Shown in pieces: positions 33,614-43,194 of a DNA stretch of 64,000 nucleotides. The DNA comes from UBA9676 sp963741615 (GTDB taxonomy: Bacteria; Actinomycetota; Actinomycetes; Streptosporangiales; Streptosporangiaceae): positions 123,244-187,243 of the forward strand of contig CAVUIU010000001.1 of the NCBI GenBank assembly GCA_963741615.1, written 5' to 3'. Under the pieces are notes generated by a model, which was not told the origin of the DNA, searched no databases, and saw nothing but the letters and a program-made list of their open reading frames with translations. A program made the position numbers and the translations under genes. Position 1 is the first letter of the stretch, and each line of letters begins with the position of its first letter.

Positions 33614-34300
33614 TCATACCCCATCAGCGCAGGAAACCACGGTCCGGTGGAGCCTCGCAAGATCAACCTCGCGCAGCGACGCCGCGACCGCCTGTCCCGG
33701 CCGGCCCGCATCGGCCATCCCGGCTGGTAGCGGCACACTCGGCACGGCGATCACCGGGCAGCCCGCCGCCTGTGCCGCGGCGATGCCGCGCGGCGAATCC
33801 TCCAGCGCCACGCACTCGCCCGGTGTCTCCCCCAGCAGCGCCGCCGCCCGCAGGTAGGGTTCCGGGTCCGGTTTGTTCCGGCGGACATCCTCCGCGCAGA
33901 CCGTGACGGCGAACGCCAGGCCGGTGCTGGCGATGATCGCATCCATGATCCGCCGCTGCGCGGAGGTGACCAGCGTACTCGGGATCCCGGCGGCCGCGAC
34001 CTCGGCCAGCAGCTCGGCCGCTCCCGCCATCAGCGGCACCCCGCGCTCGGCCACCAGGGCGGCCATGCTGTCCATCAGCCACCCGCCGACCAGCGCTGCC
34101 CCGGCGGGCCGCGGCGCCCTGGCCCGCAGGTAGCCGACCGAGTGCCCGAGCGAGCCACCGGTGAGCGCCAGCTGGTCGGCCCGGGTCCACGAACCGCCCA
34201 TCCGGGCCATCACGCCGCACTCAGCCTCGAACCAGAGCGGCTCGGAGTCCACCAGCAGGCCGTCCATGTCGAACAGGACCGCCCGCAGCTTGCCGCTCAC
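33614..34300 (-). CDS. HAD-superfamily hydrolase (beta-phosphoglucomutase/phosphatase-like)
   Basis: A 228-residue HAD enzyme: motif I FDMDGLLVDSEP (nucleophile Asp and acid/base Asp), motif II STLVTSAQ, the conserved Lys at NKPDPEPYL, and motif III ALEDSPRGIAAAQAAG. The helical cap between motifs I and II is the small C1 type. It dephosphorylates a sugar phosphate or similar metabolite. Its GTG overlaps the metH stop by 4 nt, so it is co-translated with metH, a pairing common in actinobacteria. Confidence 0.88.
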   Translation of the reverse strand: MSGKLRAVLFDMDGLLVDSEPLWFEAECGVMARMGGSWTRADQLALTGGSLGHSVGYLRARAPRPAGAALVGGWLMDSMAALVAERGVPLMAGAAELLAEVAAAGIPSTLVTSAQRRIMDAIIASTGLAFAVTVCAEDVRRNKPDPEPYLRAAALLGETPGECVALEDSPRGIAAAQAAGCPVIAVPSVPLPAGMADAGRPGQAVAASLREVDLARLHRTVVSCADGV

Positions 34301-37300
34301 GTGCTGAAGTACCTCGCCTCGGGGTGGTGGGCGATCAGTGCGTCGGTGGACTGCTCCGGGGTGAGCTGGAACTCCTCCGACAGGCTCACCCCGATCCGCT
34401 CCGGGCGCAGCAGCCGCACGACCTTGGCCCGGTCCTCCAGGTTGGGGCAGGCCGGGTAGCCGAACGAATAGCGGCAGCCGCGGTAGGAGACCTTGAGGAT
34501 GTCCTCCAGTCCCGGGGGGTCGAACCCGGCCAGGCCGAGGTCGGCGCGGACCCGGCCGTGCCAGTACTCCGCCAGGGCCTCGGTCAGCTGCACCGACAGC
34601 CCGTGCAGTTCCAGGTAGTCGCGGTAGGCGTCCTTCGCGAACAGCTCCGCGGTCGCCTGGCTGATCTTCGTCCCCACGGTGACCAGCTGGAATCCGACGA
34701 CATCGCGCTCACCCGGCCCACCCGGCCCACCCGGCCCGGCTGGCCGGAAGAAGTCGGCCAGGCACAGGTGGCGGTCGCGCCGCTGGCGGGGGAAGGTGAA
34801 GCGCTCCCGCTCCCTGCCGTCATCGCCGAGCACGATCAGGTCGTTGCCCTCACTGACGGCGGGGAAGTACCCGTAGACCACGCCGGCCTCGACCAGCCCG
34901 TCGGTCTGGATCCGGTCCAGCCACATCCGCAGCCGGGGGCGTCCCTCGGTCTCCACCAGCTCCTCGTAGGAGGGGCCGTTCCCGCCCCGGGCCGACTTGA
35001 GCCCCCACTGGCCCATGAAGGTGGCACGCTCGTCCAGGAAGGTCGAGTAGTCGGCCAGCGCGATCCCCTTGACCACCCGGTCGCCGGTGAACGGCGGGGT
35101 GGGCACCTCGTTGTCGGTGGCCACGTCGGACCGGGCGGGCATGTCGGCCGGCTCGGTGACCCGCAGCCGCGTGCCCGGCGCGACCCGTCGCTCGCGCAGC
35201 GCCGGCAGCTGCGCACCCTGGTCCCCGCGCTTGACCGCCATGACGGCGTCCATCAGCCGCAGGCCCTCGAAGGCGTCCCGCGCGTAGCGGACGTGGCCGT
35301 CGAACAGCGAGGCCAGGTCCTGCTCCACGTAGGCGCGGGTGAGCGCGGCGCCGCCGAGCAGCACCGGCCACCGGGCCGCCAGGCCGCGGGAGTTCAGCTC
35401 GGCCAGGTTGTCCCTCATCACCACGGTCAACTTGACCAGCAGCCCGGACATGCCGATCACGTCGGCGCCGTGCTCGGACGCCGCATCCACGATGGCCGAC
35501 AGCGGCTGCTTGATGCCGATGTTGACGACGTCGTAGCCGTTGTTGCTCAAGATGATGTTGACCAGGTTCTTGCCGATGTCGTGCACGTCGCCCTTGACGG
35601 TCGCCAGCACGATGCGGCCCTTGCCGACCTCACCGGACCGTTCCATGTGCGGTTCCAGGTAACCGACCGCGGCCTTCATCACCTCGGCGGATTGCAGCAC
35701 GAACGGCAGCTGCATCTGGCCCGAGCCGAACAGGTCCCCGACCGTCTTCATCCCGTCCAGCAGGACGTCGTTCACGATCTCCAGGGCCGGCCGCTGGCCG
35801 AGCGCCTCGTCGAGATCGGCGTCCAGCCCCACCCGCTCGCCGTCGATGATCCGGCGCTTGAGCCGGTCCCACAGCGGCAGGCTTGCCAGTTCCGCCGCCC
35901 GGCTGGCCCGGACCGCCGCCGCGTCCACGCCCTCGAAGAGCTCCAGCAGCCGGGCCAGCGGGTCGTAACCCTCGCGCCGGCGGTCGTAGACCAGGTCGAG
36001 CGCGGCCTGGAGCTGCTCACCCGGGATCCGGGCGATCGGCATGATCCGCGACGCGTGCACGATCGCCGAGTCCAGCCCGGCCCGCACGCACTCGTCGAGA
36101 AAGACCGAGTTCAGCACCGCCCGCGCCGCCGGGTTCAGGCCGAACGAGACATTCGAGACGCCGAGGGTGGTCTGCACATCCGGGTAGCGCTGCTTGACCG
36201 CGCGGATGGCCCCGATCGTCTCCAGCGCGTCCCGCCGGGTCTCCTCCTGCCCGGTGGCGATCGGGAACGTCAGGCAGTCCACGATGATGTCGCAGGTGCG
36301 CATGCCCCAGTTGCCGGTGAGATCCTCGATCAGCCGGGTGGCGACCTCGGTCTTCCACTGCGCGGTGCGTGCCTGCCCGCGCTCGTCGATGGTCAGTGCG
36401 ATCACCGCCGCGCCGTGCTCGGCGACCAGCGGCATCATCCGGGCTATCCGGGACTGCGGGCCATCGCCGTCCTCGTAGTTGACCGAGTTGACGACCGCGC
36501 GGCCCGCCAGCATCTCCAGGCCCGCTCTGACCACCTCCGGCTCGGTGGAGTCGATCACCAGTGGCAGGGTGGCGGCGGTGGCAAGGCGGCCCGCCACCTG
36601 CGCCATGTCGGCCGCGCCGTCCCGGCCCACGTAGTCCACGCACACATCGAGCAGGTGCGCCCCGTCGCGGGTCTGCTGCCGGGCGATCTCGACGCAGTCG
36701 TCGAACCGGCCGGCCAGCAGCGCGTCGCGGAACGCCTTCGACCCGTTGGCGTTGGTGCGCTCGCCGATCGCGAGGAACGAGGTGTCCTGGCGGAACGGCA
36801 CATGCTGGTACAGCGAGGCGACACCGGGCTCGGGCCGGGGCCGCCGGGGGGTGAGCGGCCTTCCCCGCACCCGGTCCACCAGGACGGCCAGATGCTCAGG
36901 GGTGGTGCCACAGCAGCCGCCCACCAGCGTGAGCCCGAACTCGGCGATGAACGTCTCGTGCGCGTCGGCGAGCTGGCCGGGCGTCAGCGGGTAGTGGGCA
37001 CCGTCGGCGGTGAGCACCGGCATGCCGGCATTGGGCATGCACGAGATCGGGACGGCCGCGTGGCCCGCCAGGTAGCGCAGGTGCTCGCTCATCTCCCCGG
37101 GCCCGGTCGCGCAGTTGAGCCCGATCAGGCTGATGCCGAGTGGCTCCAGGGCGGTGAGCGCGGCACCGATCTCGCTGCCGAGCAGCATGGAACCGGTCGT
37201 CTCGATGGTCACGTGGGCGACCAGCGGGATGTCGCTGCCGCCGGCCGCCATCGCCCGGCGGGCCCCGATGATCGCGGCCTTTGCCTGCAGCAGATCCTGG

Positions 37301-37803
37301 CAGGTCTCCACCACGATCGCGTCCACCCCGCCGCGCAGCAAGCCGCTCACGTTGCGCTGGTAAGCGTCGCGCAGGTCGGCGAAGCTGACGTGGCCCAGGG
37401 TCGGCAGCTTGGTGCCGGGGCCGACGGAGCCGAGCACCCAGCGGGGGTGGCCCGGGGCGGCGTCCACGGCCGCGCGGGCGATCCTCGCCCCGGCCTCGGA
37501 CAGCTCCGCTATCCGCGCCTGCAGGCCATATTCGCCCAGATTGCCCAGATTTGCGCCAAACGTATTGGTCGTGATGCAGTCAACGCCAGCCTCGAGGTAG
37601 GCATCGTGGATGGCGCGGACGATGTCGGGCCGGGTGAGGTTGAGGATCTCGTTGCAGCCCTCATGACCGTCGAAGTCGTCCAGGGTGGCCGCACTGGCCT
37701 GGAGCATGGTGCCCATCGCCCCGTCGGCCACAACCACCCGCCGGGCCAGCGCGGCACGAAGCTGGCCCGCTGCCTGCCGGGCCGCGCGGTCGGTCGTCGT
37801 CAT
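34297..37803 (-). CDS. metH: Cobalamin-dependent methionine synthase
   Basis: A 1168-residue MetH. The homocysteine domain (about 15-320) has the zinc cysteines in GLNCATGP and GGCCGTTPEH. The methyltetrahydrofolate (pterin) domain starts near 350 (FLAIGERTNANGSKAF). The cobalamin domain carries the His ligand in VKGDVHDIGKNLVNIIL near 755. The C-terminal activation domain (about 900 on) holds RYSFGYPACPNLEDR and binds SAM. It transfers methyl from 5-methyl-THF to homocysteine. GGAGG precedes the ATG by 5 nt. No cobalamin or SAH riboswitch is recognisable upstream. Confidence 0.96.
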   Translation of the reverse strand: MTTTDRAARQAAGQLRAALARRVVVADGAMGTMLQASAATLDDFDGHEGCNEILNLTRPDIVRAIHDAYLEAGVDCITTNTFGANLGNLGEYGLQARIAELSEAGARIARAAVDAAPGHPRWVLGSVGPGTKLPTLGHVSFADLRDAYQRNVSGLLRGGVDAIVVETCQDLLQAKAAIIGARRAMAAGGSDIPLVAHVTIETTGSMLLGSEIGAALTALEPLGISLIGLNCATGPGEMSEHLRYLAGHAAVPISCMPNAGMPVLTADGAHYPLTPGQLADAHETFIAEFGLTLVGGCCGTTPEHLAVLVDRVRGRPLTPRRPRPEPGVASLYQHVPFRQDTSFLAIGERTNANGSKAFRDALLAGRFDDCVEIARQQTRDGAHLLDVCVDYVGRDGAADMAQVAGRLATAATLPLVIDSTEPEVVRAGLEMLAGRAVVNSVNYEDGDGPQSRIARMMPLVAEHGAAVIALTIDERGQARTAQWKTEVATRLIEDLTGNWGMRTCDIIVDCLTFPIATGQEETRRDALETIGAIRAVKQRYPDVQTTLGVSNVSFGLNPAARAVLNSVFLDECVRAGLDSAIVHASRIMPIARIPGEQLQAALDLVYDRRREGYDPLARLLELFEGVDAAAVRASRAAELASLPLWDRLKRRIIDGERVGLDADLDEALGQRPALEIVNDVLLDGMKTVGDLFGSGQMQLPFVLQSAEVMKAAVGYLEPHMERSGEVGKGRIVLATVKGDVHDIGKNLVNIILSNNGYDVVNIGIKQPLSAIVDAASEHGADVIGMSGLLVKLTVVMRDNLAELNSRGLAARWPVLLGGAALTRAYVEQDLASLFDGHVRYARDAFEGLRLMDAVMAVKRGDQGAQLPALRERRVAPGTRLRVTEPADMPARSDVATDNEVPTPPFTGDRVVKGIALADYSTFLDERATFMGQWGLKSARGGNGPSYEELVETEGRPRLRMWLDRIQTDGLVEAGVVYGYFPAVSEGNDLIVLGDDGRERERFTFPRQRRDRHLCLADFFRPAGPGGPGGPGERDVVGFQLVTVGTKISQATAELFAKDAYRDYLELHGLSVQLTEALAEYWHGRVRADLGLAGFDPPGLEDILKVSYRGCRYSFGYPACPNLEDRAKVVRLLRPERIGVSLSEEFQLTPEQSTDALIAHHPEARYFST

Positions 37804-37947
37804 AGAGCCTCCATTCTAGTAGGGAGTCAAGGGGGTCCTCCGGGCGAACGGCCCGTGCGGCCGGCCAGGGTACCCAGCGATCATCTGCGAGCCGTAACCT
37901 GGAACCGTGTTCTCCGGGCGCCCGGGCAGCGAGGAAGGAGGTGGTGG

Positions 37948-38811
37948 GTGATCGAGCTCGACGGCATCGGCAAGCTCACATCACCAGTGGTCATCGCCGC
38001 CTTCGAGGGCTGGAATGACGCCGGCGAGGCGGCCAGCGGGGTCATCAGCCACCTGAGCCTCGCCTGGCAGGCGGCGCCGGTCGGCGCCATCGACCCGGAG
38101 GACTACTACGACTTCCAGGTGACGAGGCCGGTCACCGAGGTGGCCGACGGCCGGACCGAGCGCCTGATCTGGCCGACCACCCGGCTGCTGGCGGCCAAGC
38201 AGGACACCTCGGAACGCGACCTGGTGCTCGTCCAGGGCATCGAGCCCAACATGCGCTGGCGGGGCTTCTGCTCCGAGCTGGTCACCTCCTTCGCCTCGCT
38301 CGGGGCCGAACTGGTCGTGCTCCTCGGGGCCCTGCTCGCCGACTCACCGCACACCCGCCCGGTGCCGGTGACCGCCGCGGCCTCTGACCCCGCGCTCGCC
38401 GCCGACCTTCGTGCCGAGCCGGTGGACTACAAGGGCCCGACCGGGATTGTCGGCGTGCTCCAGCACGCGTGCGCGGACGCGGGCCTACCGGCGGTCTCGC
38501 TGTGGGCGTCAGTGCCGCATTACGTCGCGCAGCCACCCTGCCCGAAGGCGACGCTGGCACTGATCCGCGGGGTGGAGGACGTGCTCGATGTGTCTTTGCC
38601 GCTGGCCGACCTCCCGCAGGAGGCACGCGCCTGGGAGCGCGGCGTGGACGAGCTCGCCGAGCAGGACACCGAGGTAGCCGAGTACGTGCGGACCCTGGAG
38701 GAGGCCAAGGACGCGACCGACCTGCCGGAGGCGAGCGGGGACGCCATCGCCCGGGAGTTCGAGCGTTACCTGCGCCGCCGGCGCGATCCGGGCGACCGGG
38801 GCGGGCGCTGA
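37948..38811 (+). CDS. PAC2 family protein
   Basis: A 287-residue protein of the PAC2 (proteasome-assembly-chaperone-like) family: VVIAAFEGWNDAGEAASGVI opens the fold, YYDFQVTRP follows near residue 50, and VSLWASVPHYVAQPPCPKA near 180. The GTG is preceded by GAGGAAGGAGG. Actinobacterial homologues occur near metH, as here, though their role is not established; a link to proteasome or ATP-grasp partners is known only for distant relatives. It is divergent from metH and converges with the SCO1664-type gene. Confidence 0.88.
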   Translation: MIELDGIGKLTSPVVIAAFEGWNDAGEAASGVISHLSLAWQAAPVGAIDPEDYYDFQVTRPVTEVADGRTERLIWPTTRLLAAKQDTSERDLVLVQGIEPNMRWRGFCSELVTSFASLGAELVVLLGALLADSPHTRPVPVTAAASDPALAADLRAEPVDYKGPTGIVGVLQHACADAGLPAVSLWASVPHYVAQPPCPKATLALIRGVEDVLDVSLPLADLPQEARAWERGVDELAEQDTEVAEYVRTLEEAKDATDLPEASGDAIAREFERYLRRRRDPGDRGGR

Positions 38812-38827
38812 TCCCGCCAGGACGGGC

Positions 38828-39721
38828 CTACACCGGCGGCCAGGGCACGGCCGGCCAGTTCTCCGGCGGGTAGGGATGCACCCGGTGCTGGATCAGCAGG
38901 TCGATCCGGTCGCTCGTCGCGCGCACCTCGGCCGGCGACACCAGCGCGGCCAGCTCGGCCGCCAGGTCGCCCTGGGCCATCTTCTCCTGCAGCCGCGTCA
39001 GGGCGTGCATCGCGCGGCCGGGCAGCCGCCGCCCGCGCCACTGCCACAGCACGGTCCGCAGCTTGTATTCCTCACCGAAGCAGACGCCATGGTCGCAGCC
39101 GAAGAGCCGCCCGTCGCGCAGCGGCAGCAAGTGGCCGATCTTGCGGTCGGCGTTGTTGACCACCGCGTCGAACACGGCCATGTCGCGCAGCCGGGGATGA
39201 TCACAGCTCCGCGAGAGCGCGATCAGGTCGGTGGTGGCATCGGCGTGGATCCAGAGCTGGCACATGCCGGGGCCGAACGGCCCGTCACGCATGATGGTGG
39301 GGGGCACGATGCCCCAGCCCGCAGCCCGGGACACCGCGTAGGCGGCCACTTCCCGCCCGGCCAGGGAGCCCGGCGGGAAGTCCCAGAGCGGGCGCTCCCC
39401 CGCCACCGGTTTGTAGACGCAGGCCGCCTGGCTGCCCTGGTAACTGACATTGCAGTACAGCGTGGCGTTCGAGGCCTCCACCAGGCGCCCCTCCACATCG
39501 AGGGCGCCCCGGGCGAGCAGCTCGAGCGCGGCCTCGTCCGCCAGCGGCTGGTCCCCGTCCCGGCCGGGTGCGGCGGCGGGCTTGCGGGACGGTCGTCCCG
39601 TGCAGGGCCGGCCGCTGAGCCCGCCTGCCTGAGACCGGTTCAGGCATCGCCGACCCGGTGACCGTTCTGCCGCGGGCAGATGTGGCCCTCTACGTCCAGC
39701 GGCAGCCCGCACAGCGGGCAC
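38828..39721 (-). CDS. SCO1664 family protein (PI3/4-kinase-like fold)
   Basis: The family core runs from ALELLARGALDVEGRLVEAS to the C-terminus, with ATLYCNVSY, ACVYKPVAGERPLWDFPPG and REVAAYAVSRAAGWG giving a kinase-like N-lobe, and VFDAVVNNADRKIGHLL and LFGCDHGVCFGEEYKLRTVLW the catalytic and metal loops. The start is uncertain: the only GTGs lie 75-82 nt inside the DUF3090 gene and add about 50 low-complexity residues. The three-gene order with DUF3090 and phosphomutase is conserved in actinobacteria. Substrate unknown. Confidence 0.82.
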   Translation of the reverse strand: MPAVRAAAGRRGPHLPAAERSPGRRCLNRSQAGGLSGRPCTGRPSRKPAAAPGRDGDQPLADEAALELLARGALDVEGRLVEASNATLYCNVSYQGSQAACVYKPVAGERPLWDFPPGSLAGREVAAYAVSRAAGWGIVPPTIMRDGPFGPGMCQLWIHADATTDLIALSRSCDHPRLRDMAVFDAVVNNADRKIGHLLPLRDGRLFGCDHGVCFGEEYKLRTVLWQWRGRRLPGRAMHALTRLQEKMAQGDLAAELAALVSPAEVRATSDRIDLLIQHRVHPYPPENWPAVPWPPV

Positions 39722-40200
39722 GCGGGCCGTCCCTGCGCGACGACCTGGAGCGCCCGCTGCGAGAACGCACGGGCCTCGGCCGGGGTGATCCGGACCCGCA
39801 GCACCCCGGGCCCGTTCTCGGGCACCTCCTCGGCCAGTGGCTCGACCGGGTTCTCCGTCTCCTCCTGTGCCTCGATGACCACGCGCTCGTCCTCGCCGTC
39901 CCAGGCCAGGGCGATGGCGCCGACCCGGAATTCCTCCATCAGCGGAAGGTCGAGCGGCGCGTCGTCGGCCAGTTCGGCGGGGGCGGTGGCTGGCACGGCG
40001 ACCCGCCCGCCGGTGCGCCGCAGTATCTCGTCGAGCAGCTCGTCGAGCCGCTCGGCGAGCAGGCTGACCTGGAACTTCTCCAGCGCGACACTGGTGACCC
40101 GGCCAGCGGCGCTCGCTTGCAGGTAAAAGGTTCTCTCCCCCGGCTGGCCGACCGCCCCGGCCACGAACCTGTCCGGCGGGTCGTATGAGTAGACCGACAT
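39640..40200 (-). CDS. DUF3090 family protein
   Basis: A 186-residue protein. SYDPPDRFVAGAVGQPGERTF opens it, and it ends with a zinc-ribbon-like CPLCGLPLDVEGHICPRQNGH, both conserved in DUF3090. The C-terminal cysteines and histidines could bind zinc. It starts 5 nt after the phosphomutase stop and precedes the SCO1664-type gene, so the three form an operon. Function is not established, but strict co-occurrence suggests a shared pathway. Confidence 0.88.
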   Translation of the reverse strand: MSVYSYDPPDRFVAGAVGQPGERTFYLQASAAGRVTSVALEKFQVSLLAERLDELLDEILRRTGGRVAVPATAPAELADDAPLDLPLMEEFRVGAIALAWDGEDERVVIEAQEETENPVEPLAEEVPENGPGVLRVRITPAEARAFSQRALQVVAQGRPACPLCGLPLDVEGHICPRQNGHRVGDA

Positions 40201-40204
40201 GGAC

Positions 40205-40966
40205 CTATCCTCCCGCGCCGCCGCCGACGACCGCGTCACTGTCCCCGCGCTGCCCGCCTCCGGCGGTGCCGCTGGCGCCGGCCGCGCCGGTAGCGCCGGC
40301 CGTGGCCTTCCCCGCTGCCGCGGGCGGCCGGGGCGGCCGGACCAGGCCGGTCACCGCCCCGCCGGTGTCGTTCATCCGCAGCAGGAACGGGCGCAGCGGC
40401 GTGTACCGGATCACGGTCAGCGAGCAGGGATCGACCTGGATGCGCTGGAACAGGTCCAGGTGCATGCCCAGGCTGTCGGCGATCAGTGATTTGATCACAT
40501 CGCCGTGCGAGCAGATCAGGTAGACGGCATCCGCCCCGAGCCTGCTGTTCCACTCGCGGACCGCGCGGACCGCCCGGTGCTGGACGTCGAGCATGAACTC
40601 ACCATCCTCGCCCGGGAACCTGACCGCGCTCGGATGGGCCTGCACCACCTGCCAGAGCGGTTCCTTGACGAGCCGCCGCAACGGCTGACCGGTCCAGTCC
40701 CCGTACCGGACCTCGGCCAGCTGCTCGTCCTCGGTGACGGCGGCGGGGTGGCCGTTCCTGGCCGAGGCGATGGCGTCGGCCGTCTGGCGGCACCGTGCCA
40801 GCGGGCTGGTGATGATGGCGTCGAGCGGCACGCCGGCCAGCCGGGCTGCCAGCGCGCTGGCCTGCTCGCGGCCGCGGTCGTCCAGCGGGATGCCCGGCGT
40901 CCTGCCGGTGAGGACCTTGCCCGTTCCCGCGGTCAGGCCGTGGCGTACCAAGAGAACCAACGTCAC
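40205..40966 (-). CDS. Histidine-phosphatase superfamily phosphomutase (MSMEG_4193-like)
   Basis: A 253-residue protein. The phosphohistidine site is LVRHGLTAGTGKVLTGRTPG at the N-terminus, followed by ITSPLARCRQTADAI, EVRYGDWTG and the second catalytic His in ICSHGDVIKSL. The last ~45 residues are a Gly/Ala/Pro-rich tail not found in the core family. The GTG start places the RHG motif at its usual position. First gene of the operon with DUF3090 and the SCO1664-type protein. Substrate unknown. Confidence 0.87.
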   Translation of the reverse strand: MTLVLLVRHGLTAGTGKVLTGRTPGIPLDDRGREQASALAARLAGVPLDAIITSPLARCRQTADAIASARNGHPAAVTEDEQLAEVRYGDWTGQPLRRLVKEPLWQVVQAHPSAVRFPGEDGEFMLDVQHRAVRAVREWNSRLGADAVYLICSHGDVIKSLIADSLGMHLDLFQRIQVDPCSLTVIRYTPLRPFLLRMNDTGGAVTGLVRPPRPPAAAGKATAGATGAAGASGTAGGGQRGDSDAVVGGGAGG

Positions 40967-41063
40967 GCCCTTGACTCTATGGGTGACCGGTCCCCGGGGA
41001 AAAGCGGGCGGCGGCAGCACAGTCGGCACCACAGCAGACCGCCTGCCCAGTCAGGCTCACATT

Positions 41064-43181
41064 TCAGGCGGGCTCTCCCTGCTCGCCATCGCCGGTGCCG
41101 GGCGCCACCGTAGCGGATGCCGTGATTCCGGCGTCCGGCACAGGAGTGATCAGCGGGAAATGGCATGCTGCGAGGTGGCCTGACCCGAACGAGCGCAGCA
41201 TCGGCTCCTCTTCGGCGCACCGGTCCTCCGCGAGCGGGCACCGCGTCCGGAACCGGCAGCCCGAGGGCGGCGAGATGGCACTCGGCAGCTCCCCGGCGAC
41301 GCCGGCGCGTACCTTCGCCTTCTCCGCCTGCGGGTCGGCGACCGGCGCGGAGTCGAGGAGCCCCCTGGTGTACGGGTGCGCCGGGGTGCCGTAGACCTTG
41401 TCGGCCGGGCCGATCTCGACCAGCTTGCCCAGGTACATGACCCCGATATCGCTGGACAGGTAGCGCACGACCGCCAGGTCATGCGAGATGAACAGGTAGG
41501 TAAGGCCCATCTCGCGCTGCAGTTCGTTCATCAGGTTGAGCATCTGGGCCTGGATCGACACATCGAGGGCGGACACCGGCTCGTCGGCCACGATCAGTTC
41601 GGGCGAGAGCATCAGCGCCCGCGCGAAGCCCAGCCGCTGCCGCTGGCCGCCGGAGAACTCGTGCGGGTACCGCTCGGCGGCCGCCCGCGGCAATCCGACA
41701 TGATCGAGCATCTCCTCCATCCGCCGCTGCTGCTCCCCGCGCGAGCCGATGTGCTGCGCGACGAGCGGCTCGCGCAGAATGACGCCTGCCCGCATCCGGG
41801 GATCGAGCGACGCATAGGAATCCTGGAACATGAACTGGATCTTCCGGCGCTGCCGCCGGTATGCGCGGTCACTGACCTTGGCGAGATCCTTGCCCTCGAA
41901 GTTGATGACCCCGCTGGTTGGCTTGTCCAGGCCGACGATCACCCGGCCGATCGTCGTCTTGCCGCAGCCGGACTCGCCGACCAGCCCGAAGGTCTCGCCC
42001 CGCCGGACGCCGAAGCTCACGTCGGCGACCGCGCTGACCGAGCCCACCCGCCGCTGCAACACTGCGCCCTTGGTGACCGGGAAGTCCTTGACCAGGTGCT
42101 CGATGCTCAGCAGCGACCCAGCTCGGGTCACCGGCGCCGCAGCGGGCGGCGTGGCGGGCGGCGTGGCGGGCGGCGGCTCCACGGCGGTGACCGTTGCGCC
42201 TTTCTTCTCCGCCTGGCCTGCCGGGTAGAAGCATGCGAACCGGTGATCCGGGCTATCGCCCAGAAGCCTCGGCTTCTCCTGACGGCACCGGTCCTGCACG
42301 TGCCGGCAGCGCGGCGCGAACCGGCACGCCGCCGGGGGGTGGGTGAGGTCCGGAGGGGCCCCGGGGATGGAGTACAGCCGCTCCTGCTGCTCCGCGGCCT
42401 TGTCCGGAAGGGCGTTGAACAGCGCTTCGGTGTAGGGATGCCGCGGGTTGGCGAACAGCGAGCCGGTGGCCGTCGTCTCGGCGATCTCACCCGCGTACAT
42501 GACCGCCACCCGGTCGGCGCGGCCGGCGATCACGCCGAGGTCGTGGGTTACCAGGATGACCGACATCCCCAGCCGCCGCCGGAGGTCGTCGATCAGCTCG
42601 AGAATCTGCTTCTGGATCGTGACGTCCAGCGCCGTGGTCGGCTCGTCGGCGATGAGCAGCTTCGGCTCGCAGGCGAGCGCCATGGCGATCATCACGCGCT
42701 GCCGCATCCCGCCGGAGAACTGGTGCGGGTAGTCGCCGATCCGTTCCCTGGCCTTCGGCAGGCCCACCAGGTCCAGCACCTCCACGGCGCGGTCGTAGGC
42801 CTGTTCCTTGGTGGCCTCGCGGTGCAGGATGAACGCCTCGGCGATCTGCCTGCCGACGGTCATCGTGGGATTCAGCGAGGTCAGCGGGTCCTGGAAGATC
42901 ATCCCGATCTCGTTGCCGCGGATGGTGCGCATGGCCGCGTCGTCGAGCCCGCTGATTTCATCGCCGTTCAACCGGATGCTGCCGCCCACGATGTGCCCGC
43001 CGACGGGCAGCAGGTTCATGATGGACAGCGCGGTCATGGTCTTGCCGCACCCGGACTCGCCGACGATGCCCAGCGTCTCGCCGGCCTCCACGTGGATCGA
43101 CACCCCGTCGACCGCGTGCACGACCGCCTGCTTCAGTTTGATCTCGGTGCGCAGGTCACTGATCTCGAGGAGCGGCGCCAT
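41064..43181 (-). CDS. Fused dipeptide ABC transporter ATPase (DppD-DppF in one chain)
   Basis: A 705-residue protein with two complete ATPases. Domain 1 (about 1-325): GESGCGKTMT, FSGGMRQRVMIAMAL, LLIADEPTTALD, and oligo_HPY cysteines CRFAPRC. A Pro/Ala linker (PPPATPPATPPAAAP, about 340-355) joins domain 2 (about 360-690): GESGCGKTTIG, FSGGQRQRLGFARAL, LIVADEPVSALD and CRFRTRC. The order D then F equals the usual operon order, so it is a gene fusion. It powers the second importer, 13 nt downstream of its OppC-type permease gene. Confidence 0.92.
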   Translation of the reverse strand: MAPLLEISDLRTEIKLKQAVVHAVDGVSIHVEAGETLGIVGESGCGKTMTALSIMNLLPVGGHIVGGSIRLNGDEISGLDDAAMRTIRGNEIGMIFQDPLTSLNPTMTVGRQIAEAFILHREATKEQAYDRAVEVLDLVGLPKARERIGDYPHQFSGGMRQRVMIAMALACEPKLLIADEPTTALDVTIQKQILELIDDLRRRLGMSVILVTHDLGVIAGRADRVAVMYAGEIAETTATGSLFANPRHPYTEALFNALPDKAAEQQERLYSIPGAPPDLTHPPAACRFAPRCRHVQDRCRQEKPRLLGDSPDHRFACFYPAGQAEKKGATVTAVEPPPATPPATPPAAAPVTRAGSLLSIEHLVKDFPVTKGAVLQRRVGSVSAVADVSFGVRRGETFGLVGESGCGKTTIGRVIVGLDKPTSGVINFEGKDLAKVSDRAYRRQRRKIQFMFQDSYASLDPRMRAGVILREPLVAQHIGSRGEQQRRMEEMLDHVGLPRAAAERYPHEFSGGQRQRLGFARALMLSPELIVADEPVSALDVSIQAQMLNLMNELQREMGLTYLFISHDLAVVRYLSSDIGVMYLGKLVEIGPADKVYGTPAHPYTRGLLDSAPVADPQAEKAKVRAGVAGELPSAISPPSGCRFRTRCPLAEDRCAEEEPMLRSFGSGHLAACHFPLITPVPDAGITASATVAPGTGDGEQGEPA

Positions 43182-43194
43182 CTGGGTGACCTTC

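Noticed and set aside
37804..37947. Possible cobalamin, SAM or SAH riboswitch upstream of metH
   Set aside because: The B12-box and SAH-riboswitch core sequences are absent; only a short GGAGG leader and a TAGAAT hexamer are visible.
34324..38811. A 1495-codon open frame running antisense through all of metH and then into PAC2
   Set aside because: It is the mirror of strong G/C third-position bias in metH: stops are rare on the opposite strand. Its sequence before 37948 is low-complexity Arg/Gly/His/Gln with no domain; only the PAC2 part is real.
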